This document shows positions 1-6,015 of a DNA stretch of 6,015 nucleotides, piece by piece. The stretch comes from Eubacteriales bacterium (GTDB lineage Bacteria > Bacillota > Clostridia > Oscillospirales > CAG-272). Positions within the stretch are counted from its first letter, which is position 1. The number at the start of each line of letters is the position of its first letter. The notes beneath the pieces were generated by a model. It did not search any database and was not told the DNA's origin. It saw only the letters and a list, made by a program, of their open reading frames with translations. Both the position numbers and the translations under genes were made by a program. Location of the stretch: NCBI GenBank assembly GCA_028709565.1, contig JAQVWU010000195.1, positions 1 to 6,015 on the forward strand. Direction: 5' to 3'.

Positions 1-2214
1 AAGGAAAAACCCGAGCCTTTGTCTGTGACGACTTATTCCAATGTATGCAGGACCGAGAGTTTTCCTCTGCCTGAAAACTTCGCCCCCGATGCGTTTTATC
101 CAATCCAAACCGACGGCGAATATATTTTTTTTCAAGGCTATACGCAGGATGAAGCAAATGCCGCCGTATTGTGCCGTTTTGATATGGACGGCAGGAACCC
201 GCAAATTATATATGACGCGGATTCATCGAACAGCTATACATTCGACGACGGCAGCGTGATAAAAGTTGAAATGAGTGTAGGCGAAAAATACTGGGAGGAA
301 GTATCGCTGACAAAATCATCGGAGCGCGGCGATACGGACTTCATTTTAAGCGCGGACAATCTGTTTGATATCACCGTCAGGAATATCCGTGTCAATATGT
401 CCGGGGAAGAAGGATTTTATATCGCGGGCATTGTGATGGCGGACGATCTGTATTATATCGCGTCCGATACCAAAATCGCCGTAACAGACCGGTCCGGCGC
501 CCGTAAAGCACTGATAAAGGTAACGGGCGGTAAAATGCAGGGGCTGGTGACACTGAAAACCGGGGAACCGGTCGCGGTGACGCGAAAGCCGCAAAATATG
601 ACCTACACCGCGGCTTACATCGACAGGGAAAACTATAAACTCGGTGATAAATTATCGCTGCCCGAAGAATTGTTTCGGGGAGAGCTCAATCCCTCGCTGC
701 ATATCGGCGACGGATATGATATCTACATAAAAAACAACAACGGCTTGTACGGTTACGATATCGGCGGGGAAGCGATACAGATTATAAACTGGCTCAATTC
801 TGATATATCGGGGCGTACAATACAGTCCATAAAAATCATATCGCCGGAAGAAATTTTATTTGCAATCAGCGACTGGTCAACGCGGACGAACGAAATCGGC
901 AGGATGACGCTGATACCGGAATCGGAACTTGAGGAAAAAATCACATTGATTCTCGCAAAAATGAGCGGTGGATTTGATATTGAGAATTATATTGTCAGCT
1001 TCAACCGCCAAAATGACAAATACAGAATCCTGGTTAACGATTATACCCGGTATCAGGTTGACAATGACTACGAACGCAGCGTGACCATGTTCAACAACGA
1101 CATTGCCGCAGGAAACGTTCCTGATTTATTTTTATACATGAGTGATGATTATTCAAACTCCTATCCGATCGACAGTTATATCGAAAAGGGGTTATTTGCC
1201 GACATCTTCGGCCTGCTGGACAGCGACGAAGAGTTGTCACGGGATATACTGTCCGATTATGTCAGGATACCGTTTGCGCAGGACGGCAAACTGTATATGC
1301 TTCCGCACAGCGTTTATATCAATACGATAATCGGCAAAAAGTCCAATTTTCCGATGAAAAGCTGGACTCAGTCCGAGATGATCGATTACGCCCTGTCATT
1401 ATCTGACGATGTCACACTGTTGGAATACCTGTCAAGCACGATATTGTCCAGCAGGACAATATCGGAGTTTATTGATACGGAAAACAAAACGACAAAATTC
1501 AATACCGATGAGTTTAAAAAGATCATCGGGTTTTGCAGAAATTATACCCCTACTCCCATGGACATGGACCGGGATCAGCGGCGCGTGATGTACCGGTCGG
1601 ATAAACTGCTGCTGAGAATAGAACATGTTCTCAGTAACTTCAACGCCGTTTTCGATAGTAAATACTTGTTCGGCGGTGATATAAGTTTTATCGGATATCC
1701 GTCTCTGTACGGCAACGGTTCATATATATCGTCGCATGACTATTTTTCCGTATCAGCGCAATCCGAACATATACAGGGCGCGTGGGAATTTATAAAATTT
1801 TTGCTGTCGGACAATTACCAGTTTAATGAGGCGAATTATAATATGACTTTTCCGGTAACAAAAAGCGCTATGGAAAAATATATTGATAAAGTATTGTCCA
1901 CAACATATGTACGCAGGTCATCAGGATTAACAAAATTTTCAAATCCGCTTACAGAGGAAGAAAAAATATATATAGATGACTTTTCAAAAAGCGGCGAAGA
2001 GGTGTTTGTCACAACGCTGTCCCGGGAGGAGATTGACGAATTTCTCGGTCTTCTCAACACGCTGGACACAACGCAAAAGATAGATATGACGCCGGTCAAT
2101 CTGTTTTGGGAGGAGGTCGGCCCATACCTGCAGGATACAACCGACAAACCCTACGACGAGATTATCCGAATTTTGCAAAACCGGATTGAAATATATCTTA
2201 ACGAAAAATATTAA
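1..2214 (+). CDS. Extracellular solute-binding protein, family 1 type, with N-terminal propeller-like domain (5' partial)
   Basis: Likely a substrate-binding lipoprotein of a sugar ABC transporter, acting outside the membrane. The frame is open to the left edge. A TTG at 19 could be read as a start but has no well-spaced ribosome binding site, so the true start and any signal peptide or lipobox probably lie outside the window. Numbering from that TTG, residues 25-300 are beta-rich with repeated strand-turn patterns (DGEYIFFQGY, DDLYYIAS, DGYDIYIKNNNGLYGYD), like a beta-propeller. Residues 308-731 match family 1 solute-binding proteins: FNRQNDKYRI near 328, FNNDIAAGNVPDL near 358, KGLFADIFGLLDSD near 390, GKLYMLP near 423, AWEFIKFLLSDN near 588 and FPVTKSAM near 611. 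At 737 or more residues it is much longer than the usual 430-550, because of the extra N-terminal region. No permease or ATPase gene is visible beside it. The ligand cannot be read from the sequence. The binding domain is confident; the propeller is inferred. Confidence 0.85.
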   Translation, partial: KEKPEPLSVTTYSNVCRTESFPLPENFAPDAFYPIQTDGEYIFFQGYTQDEANAAVLCRFDMDGRNPQIIYDADSSNSYTFDDGSVIKVEMSVGEKYWEEVSLTKSSERGDTDFILSADNLFDITVRNIRVNMSGEEGFYIAGIVMADDLYYIASDTKIAVTDRSGARKALIKVTGGKMQGLVTLKTGEPVAVTRKPQNMTYTAAYIDRENYKLGDKLSLPEELFRGELNPSLHIGDGYDIYIKNNNGLYGYDIGGEAIQIINWLNSDISGRTIQSIKIISPEEILFAISDWSTRTNEIGRMTLIPESELEEKITLILAKMSGGFDIENYIVSFNRQNDKYRILVNDYTRYQVDNDYERSVTMFNNDIAAGNVPDLFLYMSDDYSNSYPIDSYIEKGLFADIFGLLDSDEELSRDILSDYVRIPFAQDGKLYMLPHSVYINTIIGKKSNFPMKSWTQSEMIDYALSLSDDVTLLEYLSSTILSSRTISEFIDTENKTTKFNTDEFKKIIGFCRNYTPTPMDMDRDQRRVMYRSDKLLLRIEHVLSNFNAVFDSKYLFGGDISFIGYPSLYGNGSYISSHDYFSVSAQSEHIQGAWEFIKFLLSDNYQFNEANYNMTFPVTKSAMEKYIDKVLSTTYVRRSSGLTKFSNPLTEEEKIYIDDFSKSGEEVFVTTLSREEIDEFLGLLNTLDTTQKIDMTPVNLFWEEVGPYLQDTTDKPYDEIIRILQNRIEIYLNEKY
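1439..1464. repeat. Perfect 11-bp inverted repeat inside the solute-binding protein gene
   Basis: The arms CGATATTGTCC (1439-1449) and GGACAATATCG (1454-1464) are perfectly complementary around a 4-nt loop, AGCA. The pairing stops exactly at the arm ends. It falls in codons for the stretch STILSSRTIS of the solute-binding domain. No T tract follows on either strand, so it is not a standard intrinsic terminator. It could be an mRNA stem-loop or a chance palindrome. Confidence 0.75.
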
Positions 2215-2263
2215 AGACATCGAATTTTCGGATTTCCGGCAAAACAATTATTATTGATAACAC

Positions 2264-2292
2264 TTGACGCTGTGCTTAAAAAATGATAAAAT
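2264..2292 (+). promoter_or_regulatory. Sigma-A type promoter with extended -10
   Basis: The -35 box is TTGACG (2264-2269). A 17-nt spacer separates it from the -10 box TAAAAT (2287-2292), and a TG one base upstream (2284-2285) makes an extended -10. Each hexamer matches consensus at 5 of 6 positions. Transcription would start near 2299, giving a leader of about 74 nt before the ATG at 2373. It would drive the TIM-barrel gene and the sialidase-like gene behind it. Confidence 0.7.
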
Positions 2293-2295
2293 CAT
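2283..2295. promoter_or_regulatory. Small palindrome overlapping the -10 box, possible operator
   Basis: ATGAT (2283-2287) and ATCAT (2291-2295) are inverted around AAA and cover the -10 box at 2287-2292. A repressor bound here would block the promoter. The arms are only 5 bp and AT-rich, so this may be chance. It does not match the catabolite-repression (cre) consensus. Confidence 0.25.
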
Positions 2296-2331
2296 ATAGG
2301 ACGGACGATGTACCCGCGCGCCGTTTTAAAA

Positions 2332-2337
2332 TATAAT
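2332..2337 (+). promoter_or_regulatory. Second possible -10 box (TATAAT)
   Basis: This is a perfect TATAAT, 36 bases before the ATG at 2373. The base stretch at the right distance upstream (TGTACC, 2309-2314) is a poor -35. Transcription from here would start near 2344 and leave a leader of about 29 nt that still carries the ribosome binding site. It is either a secondary promoter or an AT-rich coincidence. Confidence 0.3.
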
Positions 2338-2359
2338 ACAGTATAACAAAGATTGAACC

Positions 2360-2366
2360 GGAGGAG
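2360..2366 (+). promoter_or_regulatory. Ribosome binding site for the TIM-barrel gene
   Basis: GGAGGAG lies 6 nt upstream of the ATG at 2373, close to the ideal anti-SD match and spacing. It fixes the start of the gene at 2373. Confidence 0.85.
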
Positions 2367-2372
2367 ATATTT

Positions 2373-3227
2373 ATGTCAGAATTGTTTCCGCGTACCGAGG
2401 TTGCCGGCATTTCCCTTTCCCGCATGATAATAGGCACGAACTGGATGCTGGGTTACAGCCACACGGGGGGCGCGGCCGATAAAATGATACTTGACCGCCA
2501 TCAGACCGCCGAGACACTGGTCCCTATACTGACCGCCTTTATTGAAAACGGCGTTGACACCATGATGGGCGTGTTTTCCCGGCAGCCGATAATCGCCGAA
2601 GCGGCTTACCGCGCCATGGATAAGACGGGTGTGAAGATGCACCTGATTGACACCCCTACAATGAATGTCGCCGATTCTAAGGAGGCGCGGGCCGAAGCCG
2701 ACGCCATTATCAAAAAAAGTGCGGAACTGGGATGCGAATTTTGTTTTCTGCACCATTCCAGCGTCGAACAACTGGTTTCCAAGCTGAGCGGAACGATAGA
2801 CCGCCTGGACGACTATACCGCGATGATACGCGACGCCGGCATGATACCCGGACTTTCGGCGCACATGCCCGAGATTATTGTCTACAGCGACAATAACAAT
2901 TACGATGTTCAGACATATATTCAGCTATATAACTGCGCCGGATTCCTCATGCAGGTTGAGGTCGAATCGGTAGCCCGCATCATACATACCGCCAAAAAGC
3001 CGGTTATGACCATCAAGCCCATGGCTGCGGGCCGGGTTTCACCCTTTGTCGGCCTTAATTTTGTATGGAATACGCTGCGTGAATGCGACATGGTAACGGT
3101 AGGCTGCTTCACCGAGGCGGAGGTGCATGAAGACATTGAAATATCCCGCGCCGCCATCGAACGCAGACTGCCGTATATGGCAAAGCGCTCAAGCCCCAAT
3201 CAGTCTCAGGCTGCCTTCGGTAAATAG
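2373..3227 (+). CDS. Aldo/keto reductase-like TIM-barrel protein of unknown function
   Basis: A 284-residue soluble protein with no signal peptide or membrane segment. Its start is fixed by GGAGGAG 6 nt upstream. The N-terminal pattern GISLSRMIIGTNWMLGYSH (residues 12-30) resembles the first strand of aldo/keto reductases and of uncharacterised relatives that begin with SR(L/M)I.G.N...GYSH. FCFLHHSS (123-130) sits where aldo/keto reductases carry their conserved His. TIKPMAAGRVSP (213-224) followed by DMVTVGCFTEAEVHEDIEIS (239-258) matches the C-terminal cofactor-side part of that fold. However, where the family has a DTA..YG motif with catalytic Asp and Tyr, this protein reads GVDTMMGVFSRQ (60-71), with no Tyr, and no catalytic Lys is evident. 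Classical NAD(P)H reductase activity is therefore doubtful. It is the first gene of a two-gene unit; the next gene starts 2 nt after its stop, so the two probably act together, perhaps in sugar metabolism (inference). Fold assignment is fairly good; function is unknown. Confidence 0.7.
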   Translation: MSELFPRTEVAGISLSRMIIGTNWMLGYSHTGGAADKMILDRHQTAETLVPILTAFIENGVDTMMGVFSRQPIIAEAAYRAMDKTGVKMHLIDTPTMNVADSKEARAEADAIIKKSAELGCEFCFLHHSSVEQLVSKLSGTIDRLDDYTAMIRDAGMIPGLSAHMPEIIVYSDNNNYDVQTYIQLYNCAGFLMQVEVESVARIIHTAKKPVMTIKPMAAGRVSPFVGLNFVWNTLRECDMVTVGCFTEAEVHEDIEISRAAIERRLPYMAKRSSPNQSQAAFGK

Positions 3228-3229
3228 GG

Positions 3230-4627
3230 TTGAAGGGTGTAAATACATGGTCATTCCAGCCTTATGTACGTCCCATTGAGGATGTGCGCAGGCTGACAGT
3301 GCCGTATGAGATTCACATTTGCAGAATTGCCCCGTCGGTCACATCGGTTGTTTTTGAATGGTTTGATATTTCGCGGGGCGAAGGCTCATATACCGTTCAT
3401 TATAAAAAAACATCGGACGACCGGTATATGTCATTTGAAACGGATAACTCCGCCGCAGCGCTGACCGGACTGGAGACCGGCGCCGATTATGAGTTCTATG
3501 TGACGGGCGGCAGCCGGCGCAGCCGCATAAGGCTCGCCCGTACGGGATATGTGCCGGGTATAACGGTGAACTATCTCCATCCCGGGGACGAGGCGTTCAG
3601 CTTTTCGGGCCGCTCCCTTTGCAGCCCCTCGATTATAAAACACCCGGACGGCTTTTTGATGGCGTCAATGGATGTATTCGGCGGCGCCATGCCCCAGAAC
3701 CTGTCCTTTGTGTATCGTTCGGACGACGGCGGGGAGACATGGTATTATGTCTGCGACCTGTTCCCCTGCTTTTGGGGAAAACTGTTTATACACCGCGGGG
3801 AGATATATATGCTCGCCATGTCCACCGAATACGGCGATATTCTCATAGGACGCTATGACGGGAAGGACTTCTGCCTGCCCACGGTCATAGCGCGGGGCAG
3901 CTGTTCGGCGCGGGAAAGCGGTTTCCATCACGCGCCCATGCCGGTCACCGAACATGCCGGCAGACTGTGGACCGCCGTCGAATACGGCGCGTGGTCGGTG
4001 GGTACCCATGCCATGACCATGCTGTCGGCGGATGCGGAGGGGGATCTGCTCGACGCCTCGATATGGACAATCGCGGAACCGCTTCCCTATAATCCGGACT
4101 GGCAGGGTACCGTTGAGGGCGAAAGCGCCGGCTGTATTGAGGGCAGCGCGGTGGTATCGCCGGACGGAGAACTGTATAACATTCTGAGATATCAGACAAA
4201 CGGCTGCATTCCTTCATACGGAAAGGCAATGGTGCTCAGGGTCGATACGTCGGAACCCGAAAAGAGACTTGCCTTCAGCCGTGTGATTGATTTCCCGGGT
4301 AACCTGTCGAAATTCGATATTTTATATGATCCGCAATCGGCAAAGTATTGGACTATATGTTCGCGGATTATTGACGCATCCCATGCAGGGGCCCGTAATC
4401 TGCTGTCCCTTGCCTCCTCCGACAATCTGTTTGACTGGGAGGTGAACTGCGACCTGCTGGATTATCGGGACAGCGACTCCAAAAAGACGGGTTTTCAGTA
4501 TGTCTCTTTTGTTTTTGACGGTGATGACCTGCTATACCTGTGCCGTACGGCGCATAACGGCGCGCGCAATTTCCACGACGCCAACCATTCGACCTTTCAC
4601 CGGATTAAAAACTTCAGAAAATTATAA
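3230..4627 (+). CDS. FN3 plus sialidase-like (Asp-box) propeller protein, probably cytoplasmic
   Basis: A 465-residue protein. Residues 25-108 look like a fibronectin type III domain (SYTVHYKK at 53-60, ALTGLETGADYEFYV at 77-91). The rest resembles the BNR/sialidase-like propeller group: an Asp-box SDDGGETW at 164-171, a degenerate one SSDNLFDW at 396-403, SPDGELYNILR at 310-320, and a C-terminal FHDANHSTFHRIKNF. The sialidase FRIP arginine motif is absent; the matching stretch reads CSPSIIKHPDG (131-141), although D148 is a candidate for the acid/base Asp. It is thus a glycan hydrolase or binding protein of unknown specificity rather than a proven sialidase. There is no signal peptide, and the 11 or so cysteines fit a reducing cytoplasm. 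The TTG at 3230 is the first possible start after a stop at 3221. It lacks a well-spaced ribosome binding site and lies 2 nt after the previous stop, so translational coupling is likely. GTG at 3299, behind AGG with 6-nt spacing, is an alternative. It ends 2 nt from the convergent methyltransferase gene. Confidence 0.75.
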   Translation: MKGVNTWSFQPYVRPIEDVRRLTVPYEIHICRIAPSVTSVVFEWFDISRGEGSYTVHYKKTSDDRYMSFETDNSAAALTGLETGADYEFYVTGGSRRSRIRLARTGYVPGITVNYLHPGDEAFSFSGRSLCSPSIIKHPDGFLMASMDVFGGAMPQNLSFVYRSDDGGETWYYVCDLFPCFWGKLFIHRGEIYMLAMSTEYGDILIGRYDGKDFCLPTVIARGSCSARESGFHHAPMPVTEHAGRLWTAVEYGAWSVGTHAMTMLSADAEGDLLDASIWTIAEPLPYNPDWQGTVEGESAGCIEGSAVVSPDGELYNILRYQTNGCIPSYGKAMVLRVDTSEPEKRLAFSRVIDFPGNLSKFDILYDPQSAKYWTICSRIIDASHAGARNLLSLASSDNLFDWEVNCDLLDYRDSDSKKTGFQYVSFVFDGDDLLYLCRTAHNGARNFHDANHSTFHRIKNFRKL

Positions 4628-4629
4628 TA

Positions 4630-5361
4630 CTATATTAATTTGTTTTTCAGGGAAAAGGTATACGCGCCGACCGACACCGCAGCCGCCAGGTTCAGCGAAT
4701 CCACCAGGTCTGTCTGCGGAATGAAGACAGGCTGACCGACACCGAGAAAGCTGTCATCAAGTCCGCTCGATTCGTTTCCGAATATAAGGGAAAACAGACC
4801 AGTCTCGGGACAGTCCTCAAAGCTCAGACGGGCAGCTCCGTTGAGCATAAAAGGGAAAAGACGGTGGTCCGGAAAGGACGCCCTGTACCGGTCAAAGCCG
4901 TCATAACAGCTTATATTGAGTTTAAAAAAGGCTCCCATGCTTGCCCGGACTGTTTTCGGGTTCCACATATCGGCAGCCGGTGTGATAATCGCCAGATTAT
5001 AATAGCCGAAACCCAGAACCGTCCGTATTATGGTGCCCAGATTACCCATATCCGAAGGATTGACAAGCACGATATGCGGTCTGCGGGGGTCAAGCCGCAT
5101 GTCATACTGTTCGAATACACCCAGTACATAACTGTTGTCGTTTACCCCGACGCGCAAAAAAGTCCGGTCGTCCCTCAGGACGGGGACCCAACGACACAAA
5201 TTGACGACGACGGCCGGATTGTCGAATTTAGAATGTATATAGATCTCTTTAACCACCCCCGGCATGTGCCTGAGCAGTTCGATGGTCGGTGAGGCGCCGA
5301 TTGTATATGAGTATCCGCACCCCTTTTTATAAATTTTTAGTTTTCCCGTCATTCCCGTCAT
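4630..5361 (-). CDS. SpoU/TrmH-family RNA 2'-O-methyltransferase
   Basis: Predicted to transfer a methyl group from S-adenosylmethionine to a ribose 2'-OH in rRNA or tRNA, in the cytoplasm, through the trefoil-knot SPOUT fold. Numbered from ATG at 5361 (243 residues, normal for the family), residues 8-90 form the small N-terminal RNA-binding (L30e-like) part. Motif 1 is NPSDMGNLGTIIRTVLGFG at 101-119, with the conserved Asn107 and Arg113. PKTVRASMGAFF follows near 135. Motif 2 is LIFGNESSGLDDSF at 192-205, and motif 3 is VFIPQTDLVDSLNLAAAV at 212-229, with Ser222 and Asn224. All key residues are present. The frame also extends to a GTG at 5391, but that start has no ribosome binding site and falls in a hairpin arm; the ATG at 5361 has GAGG 4 nt upstream. 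The exact target nucleotide cannot be told. It lies 60 nt downstream of the other minus-strand gene and converges on the sialidase-like gene. Confidence 0.9.
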   Translation of the reverse strand: MTGMTGKLKIYKKGCGYSYTIGASPTIELLRHMPGVVKEIYIHSKFDNPAVVVNLCRWVPVLRDDRTFLRVGVNDNSYVLGVFEQYDMRLDPRRPHIVLVNPSDMGNLGTIIRTVLGFGYYNLAIITPAADMWNPKTVRASMGAFFKLNISCYDGFDRYRASFPDHRLFPFMLNGAARLSFEDCPETGLFSLIFGNESSGLDDSFLGVGQPVFIPQTDLVDSLNLAAAVSVGAYTFSLKNKLI

Positions 5362-5365
5362 ATTG

Positions 5366-5369
5366 CCTC
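5366..5369 (-). promoter_or_regulatory. Ribosome binding site deciding the methyltransferase start
   Basis: On the minus strand GAGG lies 4 nt before the ATG at 5361. Nothing comparable precedes the in-frame GTG at 5391, so this site favours the shorter protein. Confidence 0.5.
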
Positions 5370-5390
5370 GTTTATTTATAATAAGATACA

Positions 5391-5423
5391 CCGGACGGCG
5401 TTTGTTTTCGCTGTCCGGTTTTT
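5391..5423 (+). terminator. Rho-independent terminator-like hairpin
   Basis: CCGGACGGCG (5391-5400) pairs with CGCTGTCCGG (5409-5418) in a 10-bp stem with one G-T pair and an 8-nt loop. TTTTT (5419-5423) follows on the + strand, and another T5 lies a few bases on. On the minus strand the hairpin begins 3 nt after the stop of the TPR-like gene and is followed by a weaker T-rich stretch (TGTATCTTATTAT), so it may act in both directions. On the + strand it is the first clear terminator after the sialidase-like gene, whose stop is about 760 nt earlier. Confidence 0.7.
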
Positions 5424-6015
5424 ATTCGTTTTTGCTCTGAGAGACTTTTTGATGTATCAGAATCACAAGCGCTCTGATAAGCGCGGTGTTCATTATGGTC
5501 AGACCGTCGGCTGCCGGAGTTTTTGCCAAGGCGCCGCGGCATATTGAAAAGGCGGTCTTATATCTGCGTTTTACATACATTTCATAATATGCGCGGGCGC
5601 GCTGTTCATCCGGCGCTTTTTTCTGTCCGTATGCTTGTTCGGTCAGTTCCATATAACGAGTCGCCGATTCCGGATTTTTATTGACCGAATAAAAGAAACA
5701 CAGTTCCCGAAAAACCCTTTGCGCAATCTGACGGGGAATGCGGGATATGTTTTTTTCCATGACCATAAGATGCGTCCGTATGTCGTTTTGGTCGCCGCTG
5801 TCCAGCGCGATATAATAAAAATACAATCTCAACAGGAGCGCAACGTCCGACAGATTGTCTTCGTTTTCCTCCGGGCTCGGAAAGGGCGCCGTTTCAGGCG
5901 CGGTTCGTGTTTTGCGCCGTTCTTTAATGACGGCAATGAAGTTTATTCCGCGCATTGTTTTTATTTTTGTTGTTTTGCGTTCACCGTTGTCTTTCTCCGG
6001 CCGTGTGCAGACCAT
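5422..6015 (-). CDS. Helical TPR-like protein, possibly C-terminal part of an M50-type protease (open at window edge)
   Basis: At least 197 residues. An ATG falls exactly on the right edge (6015), but the frame is open there and the gene may begin further out. The internal ATG at 5955 has no ribosome binding site. Residues 1-37 are rich in Lys and Arg; a Pro/Glu-rich linker follows (38-54). The remainder is alpha-helical with TPR-like helix pairs: ALLLRLYFYYIALDSGD (59-75), VFRELCFFYSVNKNPESATRYM (101-122, two helices) and RAYYEMYVKRRYKTAFSICRGAL (141-163). LELCFFYSV-type and YYE.Y-type patterns like these occur in the C-terminal region of clostridial M50 (site-2 type) membrane proteases, as far as I recall. 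No HExxH motif or membrane segment is in the visible part, so the assignment is weak. It ends just before the hairpin at 5391-5418 and 60 nt upstream of the methyltransferase start, so the two genes may be co-transcribed. Treat it as a hypothetical protein with a repeat-type scaffold. Confidence 0.6.
   Translation of the reverse strand: MVCTRPEKDNGERKTTKIKTMRGINFIAVIKERRKTRTAPETAPFPSPEENEDNLSDVALLLRLYFYYIALDSGDQNDIRTHLMVMEKNISRIPRQIAQRVFRELCFFYSVNKNPESATRYMELTEQAYGQKKAPDEQRARAYYEMYVKRRYKTAFSICRGALAKTPAADGLTIMNTALIRALVILIHQKVSQSKNE

Noticed and set aside
2229..2238. CGGA-TT-TCCG mini-hairpin after the solute-binding protein gene as a terminator
   Set aside because: The stem is only 4 bp, the loop is too small and no T tract follows.
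2254..2282. Alternative -35 TTGATA (2254-2259) with a -10 at 2277-2282
   Set aside because: The stretch at the -10 position (TTAAAA) is a poor match. The promoter 10 bases downstream is clearly better.
2299..2326. Possible leader hairpin (GGACGG pairing with CCGTTT) as an attenuator or riboswitch
   Set aside because: The stem is 6 bp with two G-T pairs and a 16-nt loop. The leader of about 74 nt is too short for a known riboswitch class and shows no conserved core.
2376..2864. 162-codon open frame on the minus strand opposite the TIM-barrel gene
   Set aside because: It lies wholly inside a well-supported gene with a strong ribosome binding site, and its product shows no domain pattern.
4621..4650. 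AT-rich near-palindrome between the convergent stop codons as a bidirectional terminator
   Set aside because: It has no GC-rich stem and the symmetry is imperfect, so it would not form a stable hairpin.
4864..5292. 142-codon open frame on the + strand opposite the methyltransferase gene
   Set aside because: The minus-strand frame has all SPOUT motifs intact. The + strand product has no recognisable domain, so it is a shadow frame.

Overview
The window looks like chromosomal DNA from a low-to-mid GC Gram-positive bacterium, most likely an uncultured Clostridia (Oscillospiraceae-like) species. This is inferred from a long extracellular solute-binding protein of a type common there, a purine-rich GGAGGAG ribosome binding site, sigma-A type promoter elements and the style of the TrmH-family methyltransferase. 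No rRNA, tRNA, CRISPR array, insertion sequence, integrase or phage gene is visible.

Left part (1-2214, + strand): the 3' portion of a large gene whose reading frame runs off the left edge. It encodes a two-part protein: a beta-rich, propeller-like N-terminal region followed by a family 1 (sugar-type) extracellular solute-binding domain. A perfect 11-bp inverted repeat lies inside it at 1439-1464. The 158-bp gap at 2215-2372 holds a good extended -10 promoter, a second perfect TATAAT further down, a small palindrome over the first -10, and a strong ribosome binding site.

Middle part (2373-4627, + strand): a two-gene unit. The first gene encodes an aldo/keto reductase-like TIM-barrel protein that lacks the usual catalytic residues. 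The second begins 2 nt after it and encodes an FN3 plus Asp-box (sialidase-like) propeller protein with no secretion signal. Together with the upstream sugar-binding protein they suggest uptake and intracellular handling of a carbohydrate, but no substrate can be named from the sequence.

Right part (4630-6015, - strand): a SpoU/TrmH-family RNA methyltransferase convergent with the preceding gene (2 nt between stop codons). Upstream of it on the same strand is a helical, TPR-like protein that reaches the right edge; it vaguely resembles the C-terminal part of some clostridial M50 (site-2 type) proteases. Between these two minus-strand genes is a GC-rich hairpin followed, on the + strand, by a T tract. 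It is the only clear terminator-like structure in the window.

The most interesting material is the pair at 2373-4627, a TIM barrel without an obvious active-site tetrad linked to a cytoplasmic sialidase-like propeller. I see no clear evidence of a wholly new defence or mobile system.
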